NCBI GenBank assembly: GCA_045615545.1 | Contig: JAZLFA010000030.1 | Span: 1 to 40,994, forward strand | Source: SIG220 sp045615545 | GTDB lineage: Bacteria > Bacillota_I > Bacilli_A > RFN20 > CAG-826 | DNA: 40,994 nucleotides | Direction: 5' to 3' | Shown: piece by piece, positions 33,501-40,784 of the stretch | Numbering within the stretch: the stretch's first letter is position 1 | Layout of the letters: each line of letters starts with the position of its first letter | The notes under the pieces: generated by a model | Told to the model about the DNA's origin: nothing | What the model saw: only the letters and a program-made list of their open reading frames with translations | Database searches by the model: none | Position numbers and translations under genes: made by a program

Positions 33501-34337
33501 ATGGGCGAAAGTATAGCAGCTGAACAAGTAACAAGAAAAGCAGGGCCATTCGAAAAAAGAATTCATGAAGTGGATTTTATTCGAGGCATTTTAATTTTGA
33601 TTGTTTTATTCGATCACTTGATGAATGCTTTTTGTACTCACAATAGAACTTGGTTTGAAATTACTGGTTTTAATTGTTTTTATGAAACAGCCAAAAATTT
33701 ACAGTGGTATTGGGATTCGTGGGCTAGAGCGATTACTCGTTATGTTTGTTTATTTGCCTTCTGTTTTGTTAGTGGTTTAAGCTGTTCTTTTTCTAGAAAT
33801 AACTGGAAAAGAGCAGGTGAAATGATTGTTTTATGGTTCGTTATCTTTATTGGTGGAAGAATTATTTCTGCTTCTAAAGTTGTCGATTTTAGCACTTGCA
33901 TTGATTTCAATATCATTGGCGTTCTTGCCTTTTCTACTTTGTTTTATTGTTTTGTTCAAAATCAATCTTGGAAAGGTAAACTTGCTTGTTCATTATTATG
34001 GTATTTAGCTTCTACTGTATTGTTATATATCTTAAAGGCTGTTCCTAATATTGATAAAGTGTATTGCCCATTCCTATTTGATCCAAGCTTAATTGGACAA
34101 CCTCAAGCGGACTGGATGCCATTACTCCCTTATATTTTCTTTTTCTTCCTTGGTGCAACATTAACAACTATCATCTATAAAGAAAAGAAACCATTGTTTA
34201 AGCGTAGAGAATTTGAAAGACCTATTTGTTATGTTGGTAGACATACATTATGGATTTATTTAGGACATCAAGCTGTAATTATTCCTGTATTTATGGCAAT
34301 TGATGCGATTGTGAAGGCTATTTATGGTGGACATTAA
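33501..34337 (+). CDS. DUF1624/HGSNAT-like membrane acyltransferase
   Basis: A 278-residue integral membrane protein with roughly seven hydrophobic segments. The N-terminal RIHEVDFIRGILILIVLFDH (~20-39) and the C-terminal LGATLTTIIYKEKKPLFKR with YVGRHTLWIYLGHQAV match the DUF1624 family related to heparan-alpha-glucosaminide N-acetyltransferase. Relatives pass acetyl groups across membranes to sugars. It overlaps by 14 nt an acyl-CoA ligase gene, so an acyl-transfer job at the cell surface is a reasonable guess. The start is defined by the promoter 8 nt upstream. Confidence 0.72.
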   Translation: MGESIAAEQVTRKAGPFEKRIHEVDFIRGILILIVLFDHLMNAFCTHNRTWFEITGFNCFYETAKNLQWYWDSWARAITRYVCLFAFCFVSGLSCSFSRNNWKRAGEMIVLWFVIFIGGRIISASKVVDFSTCIDFNIIGVLAFSTLFYCFVQNQSWKGKLACSLLWYLASTVLLYILKAVPNIDKVYCPFLFDPSLIGQPQADWMPLLPYIFFFFLGATLTTIIYKEKKPLFKRREFERPICYVGRHTLWIYLGHQAVIIPVFMAIDAIVKAIYGGH

Positions 34338-35985
34338 TTTTACTTTGTATGAAGATTTCGCTAAACACGCTAAAGCTAAACCTAATGATTTAGCCTTATA
34401 CTATAAAGGCAAAATAATTCGTTTTGGTAAGTTATTAAAATTAATCGATAAAATGGCTAATGTCCTTACCTATAAATTAGGGGTTAAGGCAGGAGATATT
34501 GTTTTAGTATCACAACCAAATATTCCAGAAGTAATTATTGTTACTTTTGCTTTAAATAAAATTGGCGCAATAAATAATCTTGTCCATCCATTCACCCCAT
34601 ATAACCAATTAGTGAATATTTTTAAAAGCACAAAATCAAAATTGGCAATTTTATTCGAACAAAGAGTCGCTAAAGAAGTTGAAGCTTATAGAGATTTTCC
34701 TGGCAAGGTGGTTGTTACAAGAATTGAAGATTATTTACCTTTAGGTAAAAAGATTATTTATCACACATTCATGAACCGCGCGATTAGACGCAAACTTGGG
34801 AAGTGGCGTGGTAAATTTGATGGATTTGATTATTTATGCAAATATAAAGCTAGTCATTCAAGAGTACCTCTTGTTCCTAATGATAGTAAAAAAGTCGCTA
34901 TCATGCTTCACAGTGGTTCAACTACTGGTGAACCTAAAACAATATGTTTAAGTAACGATTCATTTAATTTTATTAATGCTCATAGTTATGAATTTGTTTC
35001 TTTGCCATATGAAGAAGTTAGAAATAAATTTATGCTATCTGTTTTACCTAGCTTCCATGGATTTGGTTTATGTATGACTATGCTTGCTCCACTTTGTAGT
35101 GGATTTGGAAGCGCTCTTATACCAAAGTTTTCCAGTAAAGATGTCGTAGAAGCAATGAACAAAGTTAAGATTTTTTCTATGTGCGGTATTCCAGGAATTT
35201 ATGAAGGCTTATTGCAAGATCCAAAATTCACTAATAACAAGAGATTAAAATATTTACATATTTGTTTTTCTGGTGGCGATTCTATGTCCCCAACATTAAA
35301 GAAACGTTGGGATGAAGCAATGAAACAAAATGGCTCTGTTTGCCAATTATTTGAAGGATATGGTTTAACAGAAGCAATTGCTGTTAACTGTGTAAATACT
35401 TTCGCACATAATAAATTAGGTTCTATTGGATATCCTGGTACTGACTTTGATTTTATTATCATTGATGAAGATGAAAATCATTTACAAAGGGGAGAAATAG
35501 GCCAGATTTGCATTAAATCGCCTGCAACAATGCTTCATTATTTCAATAACGAAGAAGCAACTAAAAAAACATTTACTAAAGATGGTTATCTTAAAACTGG
35601 CGATCTTGGATATATCGATGAAGATGGATTTATCTTCTTTAAACAACGTCAAAAAAGAGTGATTAAAGTTTCTGGCGTTGGTGTCTTCCCTAGTGAGATT
35701 GAACAATTAGTCGGTAGTGTACCTGGAGTTACTAATTGCTGTGCGATTTCTATCCCTGATCCTAAACTTGTTCATGCGGTTAAATTATTTGTTGTTGCTA
35801 CTTATTTTGATGAAGAAGGAATGCGACGCACAATTATGGATACATGCCGTAAATATTTAATTAGATGGTCTGTTCCTAAAGAAATAGAATTTGTAAAAGA
35901 ATTACCAATGACTATGCTTGGTAAGGTTGATTTTAATAAGCTTCAAATAGCTGAGGATACTAAAAGAGGATTACTAAATGAATAA
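34324..35985 (+). CDS. AMP-dependent acyl-CoA synthetase/ligase
   Basis: A 553-residue ANL-superfamily ligase that activates a carboxylic acid as acyl-AMP and then normally forms a CoA thioester. Visible motifs: the P-loop LHSGSTTGEPKT (~195-206), GYGLTEA (~344-350), KTGDLGYIDEDGFIFFKQR and the hinge region KVSGVGVFPSEIE, and the catalytic Lys near the end in LGKVDF. Substrate specificity (probably medium or long chain) is not readable from sequence. It starts within the acyltransferase gene and overlaps the lipoprotein gene by 8 nt, so the three are translated as a coupled operon. It is soluble, with no membrane anchor. Confidence 0.88.
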   Translation: MVDINFTLYEDFAKHAKAKPNDLALYYKGKIIRFGKLLKLIDKMANVLTYKLGVKAGDIVLVSQPNIPEVIIVTFALNKIGAINNLVHPFTPYNQLVNIFKSTKSKLAILFEQRVAKEVEAYRDFPGKVVVTRIEDYLPLGKKIIYHTFMNRAIRRKLGKWRGKFDGFDYLCKYKASHSRVPLVPNDSKKVAIMLHSGSTTGEPKTICLSNDSFNFINAHSYEFVSLPYEEVRNKFMLSVLPSFHGFGLCMTMLAPLCSGFGSALIPKFSSKDVVEAMNKVKIFSMCGIPGIYEGLLQDPKFTNNKRLKYLHICFSGGDSMSPTLKKRWDEAMKQNGSVCQLFEGYGLTEAIAVNCVNTFAHNKLGSIGYPGTDFDFIIIDEDENHLQRGEIGQICIKSPATMLHYFNNEEATKKTFTKDGYLKTGDLGYIDEDGFIFFKQRQKRVIKVSGVGVFPSEIEQLVGSVPGVTNCCAISIPDPKLVHAVKLFVVATYFDEEGMRRTIMDTCRKYLIRWSVPKEIEFVKELPMTMLGKVDFNKLQIAEDTKRGLLNE

Positions 35986-37549
35986 GAAAGAATTTCTTAT
36001 TCCTTTTTTAACAATAATTTTAGCTTCGTGTTCAACTAGTGTATCTAGTTCAACTTTTGTTAGTGAATCAAGTTTAAGTTTTTCTAGCGAAAGCGTTATT
36101 TCATCTTCTTCAATTGATTATCCTGCTGATTTATGGGACTTAAGTCAAAACAATCTCCGCGTAGGTGTAAAGACGGTAAACTTTTATAATATTAACGATC
36201 TTCATGGCGCGACTGAATTTGATAATGACTATTCGATAAATGAACCAGGATTATTTAAACTTACTACATATTTAAAAAATGAAAAAGAAAAAGATAAAGC
36301 CGGTTTCTTTCTTACAAGTACTGGTGATATGTGGCAAGGTGGCGCAGCTAGCAACATTACAAAAGGTAAATATGTATTAGATTGGATGAATGAATGCGGA
36401 TTCTCGGCAATGGCAATTGGTAACCATGATTTTGATTGGAAAGTGGAAACCATTATTGATAATCAAGCCTACGCACCTAACATACCTTTCTTAGCGTGTA
36501 ATATTGTTGATGAAATAACTAAAGAAGCAGTTCCATGGGCTCTTCCATACACAACTGCAACTGTACGAGGCGTACATATAGGCGTTATAGGTGCAATAGG
36601 AGAAGGCTTAACTAAAGATATTGTTTCTTCTAATGTAAAAGGTTTATCTTTTGATAATCCAACTCAATATGTAATTAAACACGCTAAATACTTAAAAGAA
36701 CATGGCGCAGATTTAATTTTATATTTACAACATAATGATATGAATTCTAAAGGTAGTGGAGCGGAAAATTTTGATAAGTCTTTATATGAATATGTTGATC
36801 TATGTTTTGCGGGTCATTCACACGCTAAAAACGATGTATTAATTTCATATAATGGAAAGAAAATCCCTGTAATTCAAGCATATTCTAACGGAAAAGACGT
36901 TGGATTTATTAGAATGAAGTATGATTTTACAAATAATAAAAGCATCTACGATTCTAAAAATATTCTTGATACTCGCGCTAATACTATCTCAAAGTTAAAT
37001 GATGATGAAGCCACTGTTAAAATCTATGATAAATATGCGGATATAATTCATTCCATAACTGATAAGGTGGTAGGCTATACTGATTCAACTTTAGAGCGCT
37101 TTGGAGAGCTCGAAAGTTTAGCAATCAAGTATTCTTACGTGTTTTATCAAAACGAGTGTGAGAGAGAGGAAAAAATCGCATTAGTGAAATACAATAATTC
37201 CCGTGCCGCCATTCCTAAAGGCAATATCACCTATGGTCAAGTTTATAAATCGTTTCCATTTGATAATTATATAGTCGTACTTAAGGTAAAAGGTGCCTTC
37301 TTGTTAAGCAATAATTATTTTATGCAATATTATCAAGAATATGATTATTATCCTAATGGTAATAATATTGATAAAAATGCTGATTATTTTATTTTAACTA
37401 TTAACTTTATAAGCGAGAAATATGATTATATGGCTTATGAAACAAACCCATCAATGCATTATGACATTGTTTATACTAACGTTACTGAAGATGCCTATCC
37501 TCGTAATATTATTTCAAAATACCTTTATTTAGATTATCCTATTATATAA
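35978..37549 (+). CDS. 5'-nucleotidase-family lipoprotein
   Basis: A 523-residue secreted lipoprotein: signal sequence with lipobox LASC (Cys18), a Ser-rich linker (~19-47), then a metallophosphatase of the UshA/5'-nucleotidase family with NDLHG (~73-77), GDMWQG (~116-121), GNHDFD (~148-153), NDMN and GHSH. A C-terminal 5'-nucleotidase substrate domain follows. It probably hydrolyses extracellular nucleotides or related phosphoesters at the cell surface. It overlaps the ligase gene by 8 nt. tRNA-Leu begins 2 nt after its stop codon. Confidence 0.86.
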   Translation: MNKKEFLIPFLTIILASCSTSVSSSTFVSESSLSFSSESVISSSSIDYPADLWDLSQNNLRVGVKTVNFYNINDLHGATEFDNDYSINEPGLFKLTTYLKNEKEKDKAGFFLTSTGDMWQGGAASNITKGKYVLDWMNECGFSAMAIGNHDFDWKVETIIDNQAYAPNIPFLACNIVDEITKEAVPWALPYTTATVRGVHIGVIGAIGEGLTKDIVSSNVKGLSFDNPTQYVIKHAKYLKEHGADLILYLQHNDMNSKGSGAENFDKSLYEYVDLCFAGHSHAKNDVLISYNGKKIPVIQAYSNGKDVGFIRMKYDFTNNKSIYDSKNILDTRANTISKLNDDEATVKIYDKYADIIHSITDKVVGYTDSTLERFGELESLAIKYSYVFYQNECEREEKIALVKYNNSRAAIPKGNITYGQVYKSFPFDNYIVVLKVKGAFLLSNNYFMQYYQEYDYYPNGNNIDKNADYFILTINFISEKYDYMAYETNPSMHYDIVYTNVTEDAYPRNIISKYLYLDYPII

Positions 37550-37551
37550 AT

Positions 37552-37634
37552 GTGGCTATGGCGGAACTGGTAGACGCGTTAGATTCAGGTTCTAATGAGT
37601 AATCATGGGGGTTCAAGTCCCTCTAGCCACACCA
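37552..37634 (+). tRNA. tRNA-Leu (anticodon CAG)
   Basis: A class II tRNA of 83 nt: acceptor GTGGCTA/TAGCCAC, anticodon CAG at 37586-37588, long variable arm, T loop TTCAAGT and encoded CCA. It starts 2 nt after the lipoprotein stop with no promoter of its own visible, so it is likely processed from that operon's transcript. Confidence 0.96.
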
Positions 37635-37642
37635 AAAAACAA

Positions 37643-37671
37643 TTGTTATTATTTGATTAATTATTTATAAT
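37643..37671 (+). promoter_or_regulatory. Promoter of the second tRNA-Leu
   Basis: TTGTTA (37643-37648), 17 nt spacer and a perfect TATAAT (37666-37671). Transcription is expected at about 37678, just before the tRNA. Confidence 0.75.
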
Positions 37672-37681
37672 TCTATTCGTC

Positions 37682-37767
37682 GCCCGTATGGTGGAATTGG
37701 TAGACGCAATGGACTCAAAATCCATCGGTTAACAGCCATGTCAGTTCGAGTCTGACTACGGGCACCA
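37682..37767 (+). tRNA. tRNA-Leu (anticodon CAA)
   Basis: A class II tRNA of 86 nt: acceptor GCCCGTA/TACGGGC, anticodon CAA at 37716-37718, variable arm CGGTTAACAGCCATG, T loop TTCGAGT and encoded CCA. It has its own promoter and a terminator, and marks the boundary to the accessory region downstream. Confidence 0.97.
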
Positions 37768-37774
37768 TATCGTT

Positions 37775-37810
37775 AAAAAGTGCAACCCCCTAAAAAAGGT
37801 TGCTTTTTTT
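37775..37810 (+). terminator. tRNA-Leu terminator
   Basis: GCAACC (37782-37787) pairs with GGTTGC (37798-37803), preceded by an A-run and followed by TTTTTTT (37804-37810). Confidence 0.85.
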
Positions 37811-37819
37811 ACATCTAAA

Positions 37820-37854
37820 TTGTAAAAATTATTACCGTTTGATATCATATTTTC
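37820..37854 (+). promoter_or_regulatory. Restriction endonuclease promoter; leaderless start
   Basis: TTGTAA (37820-37825), 17 nt spacer and TATCAT (37843-37848), exactly 6 nt before the ATG at 37855. No Shine-Dalgarno. Confidence 0.6.
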
Positions 37855-38787
37855 ATGGTAAAAGTTAATGACTATATTTCATACGATCCTGAAATCCACT
37901 TTCATACAAAAGCAAGCGAAAGATATATTTCTGTGCAAATGAAATATAAAACAGGTGGCGTTTTTGATGGTTGGATTCCTATTGAATATAGGAGAACAGG
38001 ATTAAATTTGCAAACCGAAGATGAAATTAAGCAGTATTTAATTAAGATTTACGATTTTTTAAATCCTAATTTATATAAAGAGTGGTTAGAAGATCAAAAA
38101 GAATTTTGGGATTCAAAACCTAATGCGGGTGTTACAAAAGATGTTTTTGACAAAATATGTTCAGGCGAATGGATTTGCATTGGATGCAAAATTAACAATG
38201 GTAACTGGGCTCGCAGATTCCAAGATTTAAAAGAATATGGATATACATTTGCGACAAAAACACCAGTGAATTGTCCAATTTGCAAGAAAAAAACAACTTA
38301 TGTCATGTGCATTCATTTGCCAAGATACAATGATATTGATGGCAATGGGTATGAAACTTGGTCCAACCAAATGAGAAAAAGAATCCTTAATTTGTTAGGG
38401 AATTATGATGCATATGAAGGGAAAGTAAGCCAAAATTTATTACCTGATCATAAATTCTCCGAAATACGATGGGATGATAAAACAAAAGGATCAAATCCCG
38501 AATCGATGTCTGATGATGAAATCAAAGCTAAATTTCAGTTAGTTTCTAATCAAAGAAATCAACAAAAAAGAGAAGTTTGCAGAAGATGTTTTCAAACCGG
38601 TGAAAGACCTTCTATGTTTGGAATCGAATTTTTCTATAAAGGAACAAATAAATGGAATAAAGATATTCCTCAAAAAGGCAAAGAAGCTGAAAAAGGCTGT
38701 GAAGGATGCCCTTGGTATGATATGGAAAAATGGCGTAAAGAACTTATGAAAGCTCTTGATGATTTAAAGAAAAGATATGGTGATTAA
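37855..38787 (+). CDS. HNH-type restriction endonuclease (probable type II)
   Basis: A 310-residue protein directly upstream of a cytosine-5 methyltransferase. It has four cysteine pairs: C108/C111, C140/C143, C242/C245 and C282/C285, suggesting one or two structural zinc sites. Between them is an HNH-like motif: LLPDHKF with His199, then FQLVSNQRNQQKREV with Asn232/Asn235, matching the beta-beta-alpha metal nuclease layout. It would cleave DNA at a site protected by the neighbouring methyltransferase; the recognition sequence cannot be read. No controller gene is present. Its stop codon lies within the terminator hairpin that also carries the methyltransferase -35. Confidence 0.72.
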   Translation: MVKVNDYISYDPEIHFHTKASERYISVQMKYKTGGVFDGWIPIEYRRTGLNLQTEDEIKQYLIKIYDFLNPNLYKEWLEDQKEFWDSKPNAGVTKDVFDKICSGEWICIGCKINNGNWARRFQDLKEYGYTFATKTPVNCPICKKKTTYVMCIHLPRYNDIDGNGYETWSNQMRKRILNLLGNYDAYEGKVSQNLLPDHKFSEIRWDDKTKGSNPESMSDDEIKAKFQLVSNQRNQQKREVCRRCFQTGERPSMFGIEFFYKGTNKWNKDIPQKGKEAEKGCEGCPWYDMEKWRKELMKALDDLKKRYGD

Positions 38788-38810
38788 ACTTGAAAAGTTT
38801 AATCATTTTT
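38781..38810 (+). terminator. Hairpin terminator overlapping the methyltransferase -35
   Basis: TGATTAAACTT (38781-38791) pairs perfectly with AAGTTTAATCA (38795-38805), 11 bp with a 3-nt loop, followed by TTTTT (38806-38810). The 5' arm contains the nuclease stop codon. The likely methyltransferase -35 (TTGAAA, 38790-38795) spans the loop, so this site could also act as an operator. Confidence 0.8.
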
Positions 38811-38824
38811 GTTAAAATAAAATC
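38790..38824 (+). promoter_or_regulatory. Methyltransferase promoter; leaderless start
   Basis: TTGAAA (38790-38795), 17 nt spacer and TAAAAT (38813-38818), exactly 6 nt before the ATG at 38825. No Shine-Dalgarno. Confidence 0.7.
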
Positions 38825-40123
38825 ATGAAAATTGGTAGTGTATGTTCAGGAATTGAAGCTGCAAGTGTTGCTTGGTTGCCACTTGGTTTTAAGTTTGAAT
38901 GGTTTTCTGAAATTGCAGAATATCCATCTAAGGTTCTAAATCTTAAATATCCAAATATTCCAAATTTGGGAGATATGAATTTTATTCCCGAAGGATTAGC
39001 TAAGAAAAAAGTTCGTTCACCAGATATTTTATGTGCAGGCACTCCTTGCCAAGCTTTTTCTTTATCTGGATTGCGTAACGGACTGAATGATGAAAGAGGT
39101 AATTTAACACTAAAATTTGTTGATATTGTTAATGCTAATGATGCAATAAGAGAAAAAAATGGCGACAATAAAACAATAGTTTTTTGGGAAAATGTTGAAG
39201 GTGTTCTTTCTGATAAAACAAACGCTTTTGGCTGTATGATTTCTGCACTTGTTGGTTTAGATGAAGCGATAATCAGAGATAAATGGCCAACAGCAGGCTA
39301 TTTAAAAGGGCCTAATAGAGTTGTTGCGTGGAGAGTACTTGACGCAAAATATTTTGGTGTCCCTCAACAAAGGAAGAGACTCTATTTAATTTCTGCAGAT
39401 TTGAAATCGCATCCTGAAAATGTTCTTTTTGAAGAATTTAGTGGAACAAAGCATTGTTTTCCTAAAAATGCTTTAGTTTTTGAAAAAGATGGACATAAAT
39501 TTGAAGTTTTTCGTGAATATACAGACTGTCTATATTCTGCATATGGCACAAAGTGGAATGGCAATGCACCGGCTTTTAATGGTTCTTTATTTGTAGTTCA
39601 AGACGGAAGAATTAGAAGACTTTCCCCATTAGAAACTGAAAGATTAATGGGATTCCCTGATAATTATACTTATTCAGAAAAATGTAAAAAAACTTGTCGA
39701 TATCAGGCTACTGGAAATTCTTGGGCAGTACCTGTTGTTAAAAAAATTGGTGAAAATTTAAAAGAGCATCTTTATGATACAGAATCAATTTTCGAAGATA
39801 AAAATTTATCAGATTTTCTAATAGAAAATGAATCATATAAATTATATTTATTAGACTCAAAAAAAGTTAATTGCTTAAATGTTTCTGATATACCAAATAA
39901 GCCTGTTTATGGAAATATGTATGATATTGTAGATTCTAACGCACCCGAAGATATTTATATTTCTCCTGTTGGATGTTATGGAATGATTAGAAGAAAAAAC
40001 GAAAGACACATAAAAATGAATAAAAGGCTTGAAGAAGTCCTTATTGATAATTCAAAAAGCATGAATTCTGAGGAAATAGAAGAAAAATCAAGAAGGCAAA
40101 AACGTGGAAGGTTCAGTAATTAA
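38825..40123 (+). CDS. DNA (cytosine-5) methyltransferase
   Basis: A 432-residue C5 methyltransferase, the protective partner of the adjacent nuclease. Conserved motifs: I SVCSGIEAASVAW (~5-17), IV GTPCQAFSLSG with catalytic Cys75, VI WENVEG, VIII GVPQQRKRLYLIS, IX RRLSPLETERLMGFP and X YQATGNSWAVPVV. The target-recognition region is short (between VIII and IX). After motif X there is a ~110-residue tail not found in minimal enzymes, ending in a basic cluster. It has its own promoter, so it may be made even when the nuclease transcript terminates. Confidence 0.95.
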   Translation: MKIGSVCSGIEAASVAWLPLGFKFEWFSEIAEYPSKVLNLKYPNIPNLGDMNFIPEGLAKKKVRSPDILCAGTPCQAFSLSGLRNGLNDERGNLTLKFVDIVNANDAIREKNGDNKTIVFWENVEGVLSDKTNAFGCMISALVGLDEAIIRDKWPTAGYLKGPNRVVAWRVLDAKYFGVPQQRKRLYLISADLKSHPENVLFEEFSGTKHCFPKNALVFEKDGHKFEVFREYTDCLYSAYGTKWNGNAPAFNGSLFVVQDGRIRRLSPLETERLMGFPDNYTYSEKCKKTCRYQATGNSWAVPVVKKIGENLKEHLYDTESIFEDKNLSDFLIENESYKLYLLDSKKVNCLNVSDIPNKPVYGNMYDIVDSNAPEDIYISPVGCYGMIRRKNERHIKMNKRLEEVLIDNSKSMNSEEIEEKSRRQKRGRFSN

Positions 40124-40157
40124 TTTCTTTACTTTTTAAATCTTTGATTTATGTTCG

Positions 40158-40179
40158 TATACTACAAGGAGGTAGTCGT
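40158..40179 (+). promoter_or_regulatory. Promoter and ribosome binding site of the zinc-finger gene
   Basis: TATACT (40158-40163) with a weak -35 (TTTAAA, 40135-40140), and AAGGAGG (40167-40173) before the ATG at 40180. The block AGGAGGTAGTC..ATGGACTCAA recurs at 40773-40793 before the next paralogue. Confidence 0.6.
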
Positions 40180-40578
40180 ATGGACTCAAAAATTAAAGAA
40201 CAACTCTTAAAAATGAAAGAGCAGGGATTCTCGTATCGGAGGATTTCTTTTCTTTTGAACATTCCATTAAGTAATGTAAAAAGCACAGTTCTTAGAGCTA
40301 GAAAAGCACCGGTAAAGAAGATTTATTGTAAAACCTGTGGTAAGTATGTAAAACAACCAAAAGGTAAGAAAGAAAAGAATTTCTGTAGTGATAAATGTCG
40401 CATTAAATGGTGGAATGCTCATAAGGATTTAATTAAACATTCAGATCCTGTTTATAAGAAATGTCCAATATGTGGCAAAGTTTTCGTTACTTATAAGAGC
40501 CAAAACAGAATTTATTGCTGTAGAGAATGCTATAGGAGAGCCAAATGGGTAAAACAGACGAATATTTTCACCGATTAG
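40180..40578 (+). CDS. HTH and double zinc-ribbon protein (mobile-element associated)
   Basis: A 132-residue protein. An N-terminal sigma-region-4-like helix-turn-helix (QGFSYRRISFLLNIPLSNVK, ~15-34) is followed by two four-cysteine zinc ribbons: C50/C53/C69/C73 and C95/C98/C113 or C114/C117. Proteins of this design often precede site-specific recombinase genes in Clostridia-like mobile elements, where they are annotated as sigma-70-like; the function is unproven. The start at 40180 is set by AAGGAGG, not the earlier in-frame ATG at 40150 or the TTG at 40144. It overlaps the SHOCT gene by 34 nt. Confidence 0.7.
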   Translation: MDSKIKEQLLKMKEQGFSYRRISFLLNIPLSNVKSTVLRARKAPVKKIYCKTCGKYVKQPKGKKEKNFCSDKCRIKWWNAHKDLIKHSDPVYKKCPICGKVFVTYKSQNRIYCCRECYRRAKWVKQTNIFTD

Positions 40579-40733
40579 AAGATTATGTTTTATCGATGCT
40601 TATTGTAAAAAGAATGCTAATAGAGAATGTGATAACTAAACAAACCTACTCTCAAATGGAAAATGAACTTGCAAAAGAATTTAATGTCAAAAATAGTCTA
40701 GCAAGAGATGCTTTTAAACAAATAATTAAATAA
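40545..40733 (+). CDS. SHOCT-like small protein
   Basis: A 62-residue protein with the short helical pattern of SHOCT domains (LSMLIVKRMLIENVITKQTY..MENELAKEF). Such proteins commonly sit between an HTH/zinc protein and a recombinase gene in Bacillota mobile elements. GGAGAG upstream supports the ATG at 40545, inside the previous gene. The role is unknown. Confidence 0.65.
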   Translation: MGKTDEYFHRLEDYVLSMLIVKRMLIENVITKQTYSQMENELAKEFNVKNSLARDAFKQIIK

Positions 40734-40784
40734 TCGTCTATCAAATCATTACTTTTTGTCCATTAACTATCAGGAGGTAGTCAA

